A stretch of 64,000 nt of DNA. Origin: Boothiomyces macroporosus (lineage: Eukaryota > Chytridiomycota > Chytridiomycetes > Rhizophydiales > Terramycetaceae). Positions 1 to 14,222 of this stretch are shown piece by piece. Position 1 is the first letter of the stretch. Each line of letters opens with the position of its first letter. Location of the stretch: positions 62,001-126,000 of the forward strand of contig JADGKB010000033.1 of assembly GCA_027604185.1 (NCBI GenBank). Direction: 5' to 3'. The translations under genes and the position numbers were made by a program. The notes beneath the pieces are model-generated. The model was not told the origin of the DNA, ran no database searches, and saw only the letters and a list, made by a program, of their open reading frames with translations.

Positions 1-594
1 CCGTCTCTCGATTGATTAATGAAATATTTGCTTTCGCAAGCGTGCTCTTGTCGATTTGCTTTGTGAGATCAAATGTATGACAGTAGGTAGACACTTTTTT
101 AAACATAAATTACTTGTTTTAGATGAATTGGTAAATGACTCTGATACTTTTGGAAGAGATTGATATCTCCAAGCAATAGACATCTTGTCTGAATTTCTCC
201 CAGGTGTTCGCAAGGCACCCATATTTCGGCCACTTAATGTTTGCTTTGAAGGGACGTAATCCGAATCCTCCTCGATTTCTGTTGCTGCTTTATTTTCCAC
301 TGTTGCTGGTAGTTCTAGTATAAAATCTTCTGGATTTGAATCCAGGGTGATATACGTAACATCATGGGAAAGCTCAATGCCTTCTGCAATAAAATATTTC
401 ATTAATAAGTTTGAATATCCAGTGTAACGATCTTGTTTTACAACTAGCGTTCTTCCCAGTGGAATTCCTCCTCCTAATATTTCATCAAAAGAAGCGACCC
501 CCGTTGATGTGAGTATTTGTCCATTATGAGTTGATGCTCTTGTACCAGGAGGTGCATTTCTAACCCTTGTGCTCGTTCGACGAAATCCCGACAT
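1..594 (-). CDS. ELP4: Elongator complex protein 4 (partial, 3' end outside window)
   Basis: ELP4 is a RecA-fold subunit of the Elp4-Elp5-Elp6 ring of Elongator, which acts in wobble-uridine modification of tRNA. The N-terminal part shows the family start (STGVASFDEILGGGIPLGR), then an acidic insert, SIAWRYQSLPKV, and YCHTFDLTKQID. The last block is in another frame and is joined by a 20-nt GT-AG intron at 94-113. The start is the ATG at 594, preceded by a T-rich stretch. The gene runs off the left edge, so the C-terminal half is missing from the window, not from the gene. ELP6, a partner subunit, lies at 33138-33737. Identification is firm from the motifs. Confidence 0.9.
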
Positions 595-676
595 GAATTT
601 TTTTTAAATTTTTTTTCGAAATACAAGCTTAATTCAAGGCAATTATATATACGGTTAACACTATTCAACATGCTGT

Positions 677-3445
677 TTATTGTCGAAAGTAATCCTCTTG
701 AAACCCTTTGTATTTTTGTTTGACCGGAAGAGCGTAGCGTCCACTGCTTTCCAACCATTTTTTGTGTGCCAGTATGATTGGCATTGAAAATAAGGTGTCC
801 CCTTTCTGGTTATTGTTGGAGGGGTGTTGATCATCGCTTTCGGAAAATCGAATGTTCAGCCCTCTTGTTTGCATAAATTGCTCTGGCCTGAATATTGACA
901 TGTTGGAAGCATATTTCCCAGGAACAGCATTTGATGTTTTGTTCCACTTGGAAGTTTTATATTTTTGAGCCTTCTGATTAATGTTGGTATTCGTGTTTCT
1001 TGCTCTAGCATTTCGAATAACCATTCCTGATAAGGATTCATTAAATCTTGTACCGTGATTAACTGGTGGCTTTCTCGATGCAGCAGGTCTTAAATCTTCC
1101 AAAGACTCATCAGCATTGAAGTTTGGATATACTTCACCATATTCTTGCCCGGAAGCCAGACTTCGCAAAAAGATGGGTTTAATTCCTCTTTTCGATTGTA
1201 AATCTGAAATTTAGCTATTCACTTACCTTTCAAGATTTTAATATGTTCTGATGGTATGAAATGTAAAATTCGCCCTTGCTGTGCATGGTAGTCTCTAGTT
1301 CGCTGCTGATTCTGATCGAACTGCATATCATCATCTGAAGATTCTTCTTCATAGTTATTATTGTATTGTTGCCACCAAGTTCCAGTTTCAAAGTCATTCT
1401 GCAAACCTACATTATTCAACTATTACGATTGCGGACCACATATGAAGTGGGCTCAAAGTTGCGAAATTCAATATTAATAATAGGGTCATCTAGATCAGCG
1501 CAATAATACCATCTGCATTTAGTAATTTAAATCCAAGCTTAATCATATAAGATGTAATGGAGGCATTTTGATTAATTAACGAATATAAAATGTTGGCCTG
1601 ATTTTTAGAAGATAATGCTGTTAAAAGATCTTTTGGTGAAAAGCGACTATTTGCAATTAATCTAAGTATTTGTTGGGGAAATGCATTAAACTAAATGTAA
1701 GTTGCAGTTTACCTTTTTCAAATTTGCTTCCAACTGTTTTGTATTTATATCATCATACTGGCTGGCAATATCCATCAAAGTCCCCGGTTGAACAGTTCCA
1801 TGTGCAATAAGCTTCTTTAATTCGGATAATGTAATTCCTTCTAATCTTAATTATATATCATACCCTTCTTTAATTTCAATTTTGCAAGTTGCTCCTGCAA
1901 AACATTACTTCCTTCACCAGACTTTTCTTTTGGTACCATTTGATCAATAATTTTTCGAATCTCAGAATTTTGCCAATAATTTGGGAGTTCAGCTTCTTTG
2001 AAAAGAGGTTTAAGAGTAAATATTAATATCCTATTAGCGCATGAAAAATAAATTCTGTCATTGAAGTCTACAAATATTTGCGAAACTGCAGATGGGAGAT
2101 TGATTTGAAATAACGGCTCTCCTCGTCTGCTAGACCAGATTCTACAAGTTGCATCTACAGAGCCTGTAATCAGTATACTAAATTAGTGAAATCTAACTCT
2201 GAATTTTGTGAAAATGCAGCAGTCAAAACTGGCGCTTCATGCAGAAAAGTAAATCTTAAATCTGCATGATACCCTGCGAATACTGGTATTTCGCCCATTT
2301 TCAGAGAACTAAAATCTTTCATTATTAATTGTTCATCATATGATTCATCCAAAACATCGATACAGCCGTTAAGCTTTTGACTGATTAATTCTGATTCCTT
2401 TAATTAATCTTCGGTTGTACTCTTAATTCTGCCTTTACTTGAACAATTTGCTTTTGGTAAGATGTTATTCTCCATAATTTACAAGTGTTGTCTGCTGAGC
2501 ATGTTGCCAAATGTTGTCGATCTAACGATAGTTTAACAAACATAATTGCACCACAGTGATACTTTTCTTTTTCTTGATTTCCATTAGGATCAACTATTTC
2601 GTTATTTGCCCAAGATGGATCAGGGGCAATGTTGTCTGAAATTAATAATTGAGTTACCCATTCTCATTTCTACCAACGTGTTCCAAACAGTCACATTACC
2701 ATCATTTCTCCCACAGAGCACAAGGTCAGGATTATCATAGTTAAAATCAAAAGTTCTAACTGCAGACGGATGCCTCATACAAGTATTTAATTGGTGACCA
2801 CTTCTCCATTCCCACACAATTACTTTTCCATCATCAGACGATGAAAGGACTCTTTCTCCGTCAGCGGAGAATTCCACCTGATGAATAGCTCCAGCATGCC
2901 CGTCAACAACCCTTGAATTAAATATTAACAACTTTAGTGCTTTCCACATCTTTAAATCCCAAATGATAATCCGCTTGTCTTCCCCGGCAGTTGCTAAATA
3001 TTTTCCATTTAGGTCAATAGAACAGTTTCTAATATCTCCCTTATGGACACATCCGCCAAATTTCCCCATCTATCATGAAAATATACGTACTTCAGCCTTT
3101 AAGATATTAGTTTCAGAGTTTAACGCAAAAATCAGCTTTCCACAACAAATTACTAATATTTTCTCCTTTGCATTCAAATCAAAACAGTTTATGTTCAGAT
3201 CGAACCGGATACTTTTCCTGAGGGTTGTCACCACGATATGTCTATTCCCCACCTTTATATTCTTACCACCGAGGAGAGCATCCGTCACTAGTTTTAAATT
3301 TAACTATACTTCTAAAACCAGGTTCCGCTTCGGCTTCGAAACTTTTCCTATTTTTTGTTTGTAGATCTAAGTCATTGTCTCTAATCTTTGCTGAAGGAAT
3401 TCTGCCATTATTTGTAAGAATTGAGTATCCGTTGTATTGTGGCAT
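677..3445 (-). CDS. WD40-repeat protein with helical and disordered C-terminal tail, function unknown
   Basis: I joined about a dozen exons through eleven introns of 20-23 nt into one protein of roughly 800 residues. The N-terminal half holds WD40 repeats (KYLATAGEDKRIIIWDLKMW; VLSSSDDGKVIVWEW; LATCSADNTCKLWRI; ILITGSVDATCRIWSS). A helical region follows, with SELKKLIAHGTVQPGTL and FSPKDLLTALSSKNQANILY, then an acidic, Asn/Gln-rich tail. One intron (2912-2932) is 21 nt and stop-free, so simple translation would add seven false residues. The stop at 1416-1418 seen in the genomic frame is removed by a 20-nt intron, which joins the WD40 part to the tail; this join is the least certain. I do not recognise an orthologue. 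A propeller scaffold role is all that can be said. Confidence 0.7.
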
Positions 3446-4837
3446 GTAAGTTAGAAAGGAAAGTTTAAAACGCGTCTAAAAAATGTATTCGACTCTTTTT
3501 CCCTAGAAAATTTGCCAGCTAAATATTATTATTTTGATAGAAAATGGAAGTTATCAAGGCGATCGAATGTAGTATAAAGCTGAGATTTTCAAATGGTATA
3601 TCAACATATTTTCAAGTTAACTTCTACATTTTCTTTATTTTGAATATCATTGATTGATAAGTTCTCCCCTGATGAAACCTCAATCTCGATTTTCAGCAGT
3701 AAATTATCATCACTTTGTTGGAGACTGTCAATTTTTGCGCAAGGAATTCTTTTTGACGATTTTAAGTAACCTTGAATTTCTGAATGGAAATTTTAACAAT
3801 TACTGTTGGACTACTGAAAATCATAAAACCAAGAAGCGAAACTGATTTATGAATATTAGGAAATTGAATTTTAGAGATTTCAACTCCTCATAGATTTCTA
3901 TTTTATTAAACCTTAAAAGGATGCAATTAGCATTATTTATATATTGATCATTAATTCTATCCAGTTCCATATTTAGTAGAGATTAAATTGAGGTCGAGCA
4001 TGCAAGAAGTTTCAATTTGTAGTTATTCATTTTATTAAATGGTTAACAAAAGTATTTGGTTTTATTTGATAGATTTATCATGGTTTCCGCGAATCTCAAC
4101 TTCACTTGGAAGGAAAATCAAATTCTTTTTGCATTTACTTGATAAGTATTGCAAAAAAGATATTTACAGCACTGCAGAATCTAATGGATAATAGTTTTAG
4201 AGTTATTATTAGTATACGAAACAATTTGATTTATCTAAATTTCTGCTATATAGTTAAGATGATAAGCAACCAATGGAATGCAATCTCTTCGTTGAGCTAT
4301 GGTATGCCTTTCAATTGGAATTGTATAATTCTCTGTAATAACTTCAAAAGAATATATTGGCAAGTATATCCTGCTGTTCTTTTATCAAATATATTGCGGT
4401 GTAGTAGCAATACTTGAAATATCTTATTTGCAGTTTGATATGCGGACTGCAGTATTATACATATCATTACAGAGCAGTGTTACTGAAGAAGAGTATTATT
4501 TAAATACACATAATTGTGCAACTGTAGTTTGAGCACTTGCAATTCCTTCCGATTATATTTCACAGTATTGCAAATACAGTATAATTGACATTCAAACTCT
4601 TGATATTATGTTCTTTTAGAGTATCTTTCGATTGTAGTGCCAATTTTATATATTTTGGTCAGTCTTATGAACACCCACGATTAGTATTATCAACTTTGCC
4701 TTAGATGATTACCCAAAATCCACGGCGTCTTTGATATCTATGAGAATAACAGAGGACATTAAATATTATCATGGAGGAAGATGACACTCAAACTTGAATT
4801 GATATGAAATTTTCATTGAAATCTTGAAAAAGTTCAA
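3446..4837. other. AT-rich stretch with no supportable gene
   Basis: This 1.4-kb gap separates the start of the WD40 gene and the start of PIG-X. It contains short open frames (for example around 3544-3845 and 4106-4417) rich in Asn, Ile, Lys and Phe, with no motif I recognise and no convincing intron joins. A small gene with an ATG near 3544 cannot be excluded. Confidence 0.4.
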
Positions 4838-5836
4838 ATGCAACAAGCACTTAAACTAGACCATTTTGTACCAGATATCCAAATTATTTACATCAGCTTT
4901 AGGAAAGAATGGAATGAATATATATGGCCAGTGAATGGACTACACATATCATCACCAAGTCCGTCTATTACGGAGTCTCAACTTAACCTGATTAAACGAT
5001 TTTTTACAATAACAAATGTAAATAAACTTTAAAGTAGGTCCATACGAGCCCATTAGGTGGTTTACACTATGGGTATACCAGTGAAGTGAAAGTGGAGCAA
5101 AACCTTTTGGATGGAATATCTGCAAATATCAGCGAATTGAATGTCAAACTTCAAGTACATAATAATCAGGATCATTCACATTTGGAAATATCAGCGTTTC
5201 AAAATTCAGATTATGTAAATGGTCAAATGTTCACATCAAATCATTTTTCGTTATCTGGAGGAGGATACCACCCGAAATTTGACATACATGTAAGAGATAA
5301 TGCATCCATACTAGTACATTTTCTCCAAGATTATTTTGTTGATCCTTTCGAGTTGGAAAGGATCTCATTCAGCAATGCTAGAATAAGTGTTTTTGGGGAG
5401 GTGGATTTGGAGGTACCTCGCTCGTCAAGATATGCACATCATCATTTTCTCGATATTGCTATGAACAGTAGTGGGAGTTTGCAAATACCTTTCCACCTCC
5501 GCTATCAGGACCCTTCTTTTAGCAATGACTATGCAAAGGTTCAAGTTCTTTCTCCAATTATATATAAAAAAGTCACAGGTAGATATCTTTAATACAGATC
5601 GCTGCTCTGAGGTTCTAGTCCCGCAAGCAATTTCGCAGTTGGTACTGCCGAGCCACGATTCCTGTCTCTTGACTCAACCATTGGGCAGCTCAGAATTCGT
5701 AGTTGTCCCTGTTGGGAATAGAAATACCCAAGATTATATTAGAACCTATACCTTTTGGAACTCGATTGTTGGATCTTTATTGATAGTTTTGGTTATGCTG
5801 ATAAATTTGAAAGGCAATAAAGTGAAAATTGATTAA
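4838..5836 (+). CDS. PIGX: PIG-X/PBN1 family subunit of GPI mannosyltransferase I
   Basis: PIG-X (Pbn1 in yeast) is the ER-luminal, single-pass partner that stabilises PIG-M, the enzyme adding the first mannose to GPI anchors. The joined product has three exons with introns of 20 nt (near 5015-5034) and 19 nt (near 5579-5597). Family-type features are GGLHYGYTSEVKVEQNLLDG, VPRSSRYAHHHFLDI, IPFHLRYQDPS, and a C-terminal membrane segment (SIVGSLLIVLVMLINL) followed by a short basic tail. The start is the first in-frame ATG. Its stop codon (5834-5836) overlaps the stop codon of the convergent phenylalanine hydroxylase gene. The family is divergent, so the assignment rests on the conserved C-terminal block and topology. 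Confidence 0.75.
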
Positions 5837-7330
5837 GATTTAACAATTTTATCGATTGCGGAAATCAACCTTGTCATGTCACCTTTAATTGCAGCGGCGT
5901 AGCGCAATACTTTATCCTTGGTGTCAAGTACTTCAATGGATTGGGTTAGTGCATTGTAATTGACTGCAAAAGGACGATTGAGAGAGGTAGCAAATTCTCT
6001 ATTTGTTAGAAACACTTACTTGACCTCATCTTTCATTTGTTTGAAGCTATCTGCTACAAAATATACTGGCTGAAAAGATGTAATAGGATATTCCTGAACG
6101 CCCATGACTTCGCAGTTGAATGGTAAAAGCTTTGGTTTATCACTCAAACAGTATTCCAGTTCCCCAAAGCTGGAGAGCAATCCTGCACCGTATGCTTTAA
6201 TTTCGCTACCTTGCTTACAAAGACCAAATTCCACAGTAAACCAATAAATCTACAATGAAAACAAATTTACGGTTGCTAATTTTTTTAAATCCTACAGTTA
6301 ATTCGAACAGTACTTCATCAGATGCACCAAGCGAAGCCAAACCAATTTCTTGTGAAAAGGAAGCAAAGTCTGGATCAGCATAGAGTGGAACGTGTCCCAA
6401 TAGCTCGTGGCAAACATCTGGCTCTGGAGTATAGAATGGCGCACTGTGGTGTCGAATGTACTGGGTGGAATGAAAAACTCGAAAGGCCAAAGCATTCAAA
6501 AAATCACGGCTGGATAGCAATCCCATAACTGGGCGAATAGTCCAACCAGTGCAATCTGAATAAGAATGGTCTACCTTTCAAAAATTTGGAAATATCTTCA
6601 ATCTGTGGAATATTGTTTTCACTGTACCCACAGTTTTGTTCTAATAATGGAAAAATATAATTGTCTAGATTAGTTAAACCTACGCTCAAAACATGCATGG
6701 GTCTTGTACATACTGCGAAGTTTGCGATAGACTATTCCCCTATTTTAAAAAGATATTACCATGTTTTGATTTCATTTTCTGTATAGTCCACATGTGGTAA
6801 CGGATTACCGTGTCTATATGTAAGTGCTTGATTAGTAATCATCTGTCTTCGTTCCCTATATGCAGGGTCTTTGAATCCAGGGTGATCTGCATCTAATTCC
6901 TATATTAACCATTTTGTACCGCTCCGTATGATAATACCTTCTCCGCAAAAGAATCCAAATCACTAATCTTTCGGGGAAACCACGGAACTTGACCCACGCC
7001 TGCGTCGTCGTCACCAGAACTAACTATTCGAACTTCCTTGGACTTTTTCTCGATTTCCTTGAGGGCGGTTTTTACCAAATCTGGTTCTGCAGTGAAATCA
7101 ACAAAAAAGTCGTAATCTCCTTTGGTTTTTGAAGGTCTAGATTCGATGCTGGTCAGAGAGATACTTAGGTTGCCCAGAGTCTTGAGAATATTTTCTAAAG
7201 CACCAACTCTATCTGAAATAGAAAAGTAAACAGTAGTTCTTTCAGCCTTGCTGCCGATCAAGCGAGTGAACATGTTGGTGCCAAGCAAGTTCAAAGTCTT
7301 GCTCGAGAATCGAATGCGCTTTGCGAACAT
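5833..7330 (-). CDS. PAH: Phenylalanine-4-hydroxylase (aromatic amino acid hydroxylase)
   Basis: The enzyme hydroxylates phenylalanine to tyrosine using non-haem iron and a pterin cofactor. Eight exons joined by seven introns of 19-22 nt give a full-length protein. An N-terminal ACT-like regulatory domain ([18 protein letters not shown]) is followed by the catalytic domain with [38 protein letters not shown] (the iron-binding HELLGH histidines), [15 protein letters not shown] and [15 protein letters not shown]. About 20 residues precede the ACT domain and are basic and Ser/Thr-rich, possibly a targeting sequence; a second Met lies at about residue 20. The gene is known in animals and protists but patchy in fungi, so its presence here is notable. 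It is tail-to-tail with PIG-X. Confidence 0.95.
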
Positions 7331-7462
7331 GATTTCAGAATGAATTGCAAAAAATTACTCAACAGGTTTGGGGCACCCCACAATTTCCTAAATTGGCTGA
7401 AATGTGATAACATGATCAAATTAAAGGCGTCATACATTACTTCTAATTTATTGGGAACAGGG

Positions 7463-10449
<2,987 letters not shown>

Positions 10450-10518
10450 TTTTTCTCCAACGAAACGTAAGGATGTAAAGCCAAAGAAGCCACAATTTTT
10501 TTAAACCAGTTTGACCAG

Positions 10519-11462
10519 ATGGGGGACATTGTACAAATGGCTGTCCATGCGGTGGTACTTTTAAATTTGACAGTACTTATAGTGATATTAGGTTTGGTTC
10601 ATGGGATCTTTCGTGTATTGGGGCTGATGGATTTTTCTCAACCATTAAAATACCACAGGTTTCCGCTATGGTTGGAGAAAGTTTGTACTGGTATAGTCCT
10701 AAGTATTTTCCCAAGCGAAGCATACTGGCACGGGAGAAAACCTAATTCAGGGGAACGGGTATTGTTTATATTGAATCACCAAATTACAGGTAAATGTTTG
10801 GTTGATTAGGCATCGATTCTGCTGTGGTGTTTGCTTATATATATGTAACTACTGGGATATGGCCAAGGGCCTTGGGTGATCGGTGTCATTTTATGATTCC
10901 CGTTTGGGGCCATATACTTCATCTATTTGGTGCCTTTCTTGGGGATCGCTCTTTGTGCGAACAGGTTATGAGCACAGGATCGCCGTTAGTGATATTTCCA
11001 GGAGGAGGAGACGAAGTTGTTCGCAAGAAATCTATTCCAAAGTATTCGTAATGAATTTTTAAACGAAGGCTCCAATGGAAGCAAAGAAAAGGTTTCGCAG
11101 AGCTGGCCCTCAAGTATGGATACACCATCATACCAGTGTCAGCAATTGGCTTTGACGATATGTTTTACCATTGGTTTGACGCCAAGATAGGCTACTTTGC
11201 CCACCTGGTTGGAGATAAACGAACAAGCTTTACCTGCCCGATATTAATTCCAAACCTTCAGTTTCAAAAGATTTATGTAGTCTTTGGCCATCCAATTGAA
11301 ACGAAAGGACTTCAAGAAAAGTGGCAAAATAAAGCTACTGTTCAGCATCTCAGACAACAAACTAAAGCTGCAGTCGAGGATGGGATTAAGTACAGTCTGA
11401 AAAAACGCACATCTGATCCCAACAGATACGTATTTTCAATAACGAAGCCTAAATCCGAATAA
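10519..11462 (+). CDS. TMEM68/DGAT2-like membrane acyltransferase
   Basis: The product belongs to the PlsC-fold lysophospholipid/diacylglycerol acyltransferase superfamily, closest in motif layout to the TMEM68 group. It has an N-terminal hydrophobic segment (VVLLNLTVLIVILGLVHGIF) and the His-Asp catalytic block NHQITGID with five residues between His and Asp. PVWGHILHLFGAFLGDRSLC and the substrate-site block LVIFPGGGDEVVRKK follow, then FAELALKYGYTIIPVSAIG. Two introns of 20 and 21 nt (near 10790-10809 and 11050-11070) restore the frame. It likely acts in the ER on acyl-CoA and a lipid acceptor, but the substrate cannot be told from sequence. It ends 17 bp from the convergent ARPC2 stop. Confidence 0.8.
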
Positions 11463-11479
11463 ATCTGAACAAATTTTTA

Positions 11480-12469
11480 TTAGGATCTCTTGAATGTCTT
11501 TCCACTAGAGTTAATTATTGTTACCTTGCTGTTTTAGCCTCACCTGGTTTCTCTGGTTTTGCACGATTCAATACCTTCAAGAATGAATCGACTCTAGCTC
11601 TCATTCTAGAGTGCATGTAAGCCTTTGAAGCTTTAATGTGGTAGTGGAAATAGTCCCTAAACATTTGAATCTTGGAAATGCAGTCATATGCAGCTTGCCC
11701 TTGGAAGTGACGTGGGAAAAGAACTAGATAAATTCCAAATTACCAAAAGTAATATAACCTACAGAATCAGAATCTTTCAAGTTCAATCCTCGCAGTTCAA
11801 GAGGTGGTTCCCTTTGGGAGTACAATACTTGAGGAGCATTTTGAATTGCTGGAAGTCTTCTAGCATCAACAAATTCCTCAAATTAGTTTATAGTACCTGT
11901 AAAAACACCTTGCCGTAAATCTTGTCAGTTTCATCTTTGAATTCGGTTGAAAATATGACAGTTACACGATCTGGAAGCGCTTTAATATAGATTGCTTCAT
12001 TGACGCGGTATGGAATAGCCATCAATGCAGATTCTTGCTGTTGTTGTTGAGCAGCAAAGGCGACTTCAAATGGTGCAGCGAGTGCATTCCTTTTAAGCAA
12101 TGAACAGGCTTTAATAAGTGGCTCTATTATCAACAAAGGGCGTACCTACATCCGCAGGAAGAGATTGTAGATCGATACTGAGAGTAACATCGTATCCTGG
12201 CTCTGGTGAAGGTTGGTAGTAGCTTCCGTATTCCCTAGCAAGCACTTGAGATGCACCAAATTGTTCAAGCTCCTTGAAGCAAATCATTGCCATTGATATC
12301 ATCAAAATGTTTTTGTTTTCGCTGTTTGAGATTCTAAAAGTGACTCCATCAAAATCAGCCAACACTGAAATCCCCTTGTCAGCATCGCTACTTTAAAAAG
12401 CAGTTACCTCCTCAACTTGTCGCGGAGTACTTCTTCAATGATCTTACTTCCTGGTTCTAAAATAATCAT
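11480..12469 (-). CDS. ARPC2: Arp2/3 complex subunit 2 (p34-Arc)
   Basis: ARPC2 is a core subunit of the Arp2/3 complex, which nucleates branched actin. Six exons joined by five introns of 20-22 nt give a complete protein. It begins [19 protein letters not shown] and carries [88 protein letters not shown] and the C-terminal SGKTFKRS. Every block of the family is present and the length is normal. A short polyglutamine-like run (QQQQQ) sits mid-protein. Arp2/3 implies pseudopod, endocytic-patch or amoeboid activity. The gene is followed upstream on the same strand by PRP3. Confidence 0.95.
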
Positions 12470-12532
12470 ATCGAGTTTTGCAGATGCGTTTGAAAATTAG
12501 AGCCACTTTTCAAGCACAAAAAGTTAAATATA

Positions 12533-14193
12533 TTAGAAAGCGTCATCCACATGGGTCTTGGCTGCGTTCCAATAATGGCCCACGCCCATGCCCTCTAGAA
12601 ATTCACGCACTTCATAGTCCGCTTTGAACGTCTTTGTTCTAAAGAATCTGAAATTATGCAAACTGATTTCGCCTTCCCAAATCAGTTTACACTCGTTGGG
12701 TAGACCATCCTCTTGGGGTGGAGCTTCATTCCATTTAATACGATCGAGCATCAGGTGCTTGTACTGCTTAATCCCTTTTGGTCCACCTTCAACAATTACC
12801 ATACTTAAGCCAGGGTTTATAATACATAACCCGTTTAATTTAAACTGCTTTGCATTTAAATTCACTAGTTTTAATTTCTGATTTACCTTTTGACAGATGC
12901 AGCTTGTGTTGCAATGAATTTATCCTAAATTAAATTGGACATTACTTGAATACTGCAACTTTAACTATCTGACTGGTATCCTCTTGGAGCTTTCTATCCT
13001 TTTTTGCTTTGCGCTCTTCTTCCGTTAGCCTGCTTGATTCAATAAGCTCCTTATGCTTTTGTTTCCTTTCTTCAACTTGCCTGGCCATTTCTGCCTCGAC
13101 TTTGGAGGGCTCTAAAATAGCTTCTTGGCCAAGCACTCTCATAAAGTTTTCTTTGGTAATCTTTGGCTGTTCAGCAGGGAGCAATCCCAATTTGATTTTG
13201 TATTGCCGATCTTTCTGAATTTCCATTCGGTTTTGTCGCCTCAATCTCTTTTGTTCCTGGATTAATACGAAATACCTTTTTAGTTAACATTATTGGTTTG
13301 GCAGGAGGTGCCCCTGGCTCTGCTGGAGGCTCAATTGGAACTGGATGCTGAACCAGATTATTTATAATTTCTTTGAGTGACCCATGCCCAATATCAAAGC
13401 CATCATAACTTTCATTCACTAATTTTGCATCCCACCATTCAATCGTTGGTGGTTCTTTGTTCTAAATTAGCATGTTATTACCCTCAATGCTTTGTTGGAC
13501 ACCAGCTCAAGCTCTCTTTCCATTCCCGCTTTCTTTGCGGATTCTTCTATTTCTTGCTTCAATTTTTCTAATTTGGCCTAAAATTAGTTAATTTTACTTC
13601 AGTTCGTAACTGATTGGCAAGATTAATGTACTTTCCAGGTTCTGCAAATTTGAATGTCTTTTTTGTACGCGGTTTAAAGGTATTTGAAGCGATGCTGCTA
13701 TCATAATAAGGGTTTTTAGATTGATCTGGAGCTTGTTCGTCCAAGTTAATTTCTTGAGGTTTCAGTATTCCAGGGGTAGATGGAGTGGGTAGTTTCTGAT
13801 TCGCTTTAACTGTCGATAAATTTGCTTTGGGTAGTGATACTATGTTTCTATCTATTCTTCCTTCTGCAACAGTTCTCAACAGTGGGTGATATGCCACTTT
13901 TAATCCGCCTTTAGCCTTCACCTCTTCATCGTGAACTTCATTCAGTGCCGCTTTCCGAATTTGATCCTGCTGCTTTTTAGCTTCACGTTGCATTTTGAGA
14001 GCAATCGCTTCTTCTTTCTTTCTCAATACTTCTGATGGATCGCTTGTTTTTTCGTTCAATTTAGCGATCGCCTCCTTCTTTTTCCTGATGGCTTCGAGCG
14101 TCTGTATTAGCAACGGTTTACTTTATCCAAATTATCAATTTTTTGTCTCTTTCGATTATCGTCATCATCTTCCCTTTCTCGTTTTCCTTGCAT
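12533..14193 (-). CDS. PRPF3: U4/U6 small nuclear ribonucleoprotein PRP3
   Basis: PRP3 is a U4/U6 di-snRNP protein needed for tri-snRNP assembly and pre-mRNA splicing. Seven exons joined by introns of 19-22 nt give a protein with a charged N-terminal helix-rich part. NPYYDSS and FKFAEPGKYINLANQLR follow, then the PRP3 domain (LTKKEQKRLRRQNRMEIQKD; FMRVLGQEAILEPSKVEAEM), and the C-terminal DUF1115 domain (FKLNGLCIINPGLSMVIVEG; LMLDRIKWNE; VGHYWNAAKTHVDDAF). The start is the ATG at 14193, just 29 bp from the ATG of the divergent SYO1 gene. The protein is somewhat shorter than animal PRPF3 and lacks an obvious N-terminal PWI domain. Confidence 0.93.
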
Positions 14194-14222
14194 ATTTTTT
14201 TTGTTTTTTTTGGAAATTAAAA
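14194..14222. promoter_or_regulatory. 29-bp divergent spacer between PRP3 and SYO1 start codons
   Basis: Only 29 bp separate the two ATG codons. The sequence is almost pure T runs with one GGAAATTAAA block. Both genes must either start transcription inside each other or share a minimal promoter. Confidence 0.7.

Noticed and set aside
1219..1419. Separate small gene starting MNNVGLQ
   Set aside because: The apparent start is TTG, and a 20-nt intron joins this exon smoothly to the WD40 gene upstream.
4106..4417. 103-residue + strand frame
   Set aside because: It is Ile/Asn/Phe-rich as expected of random AT-rich DNA, with no homology or intron signals.
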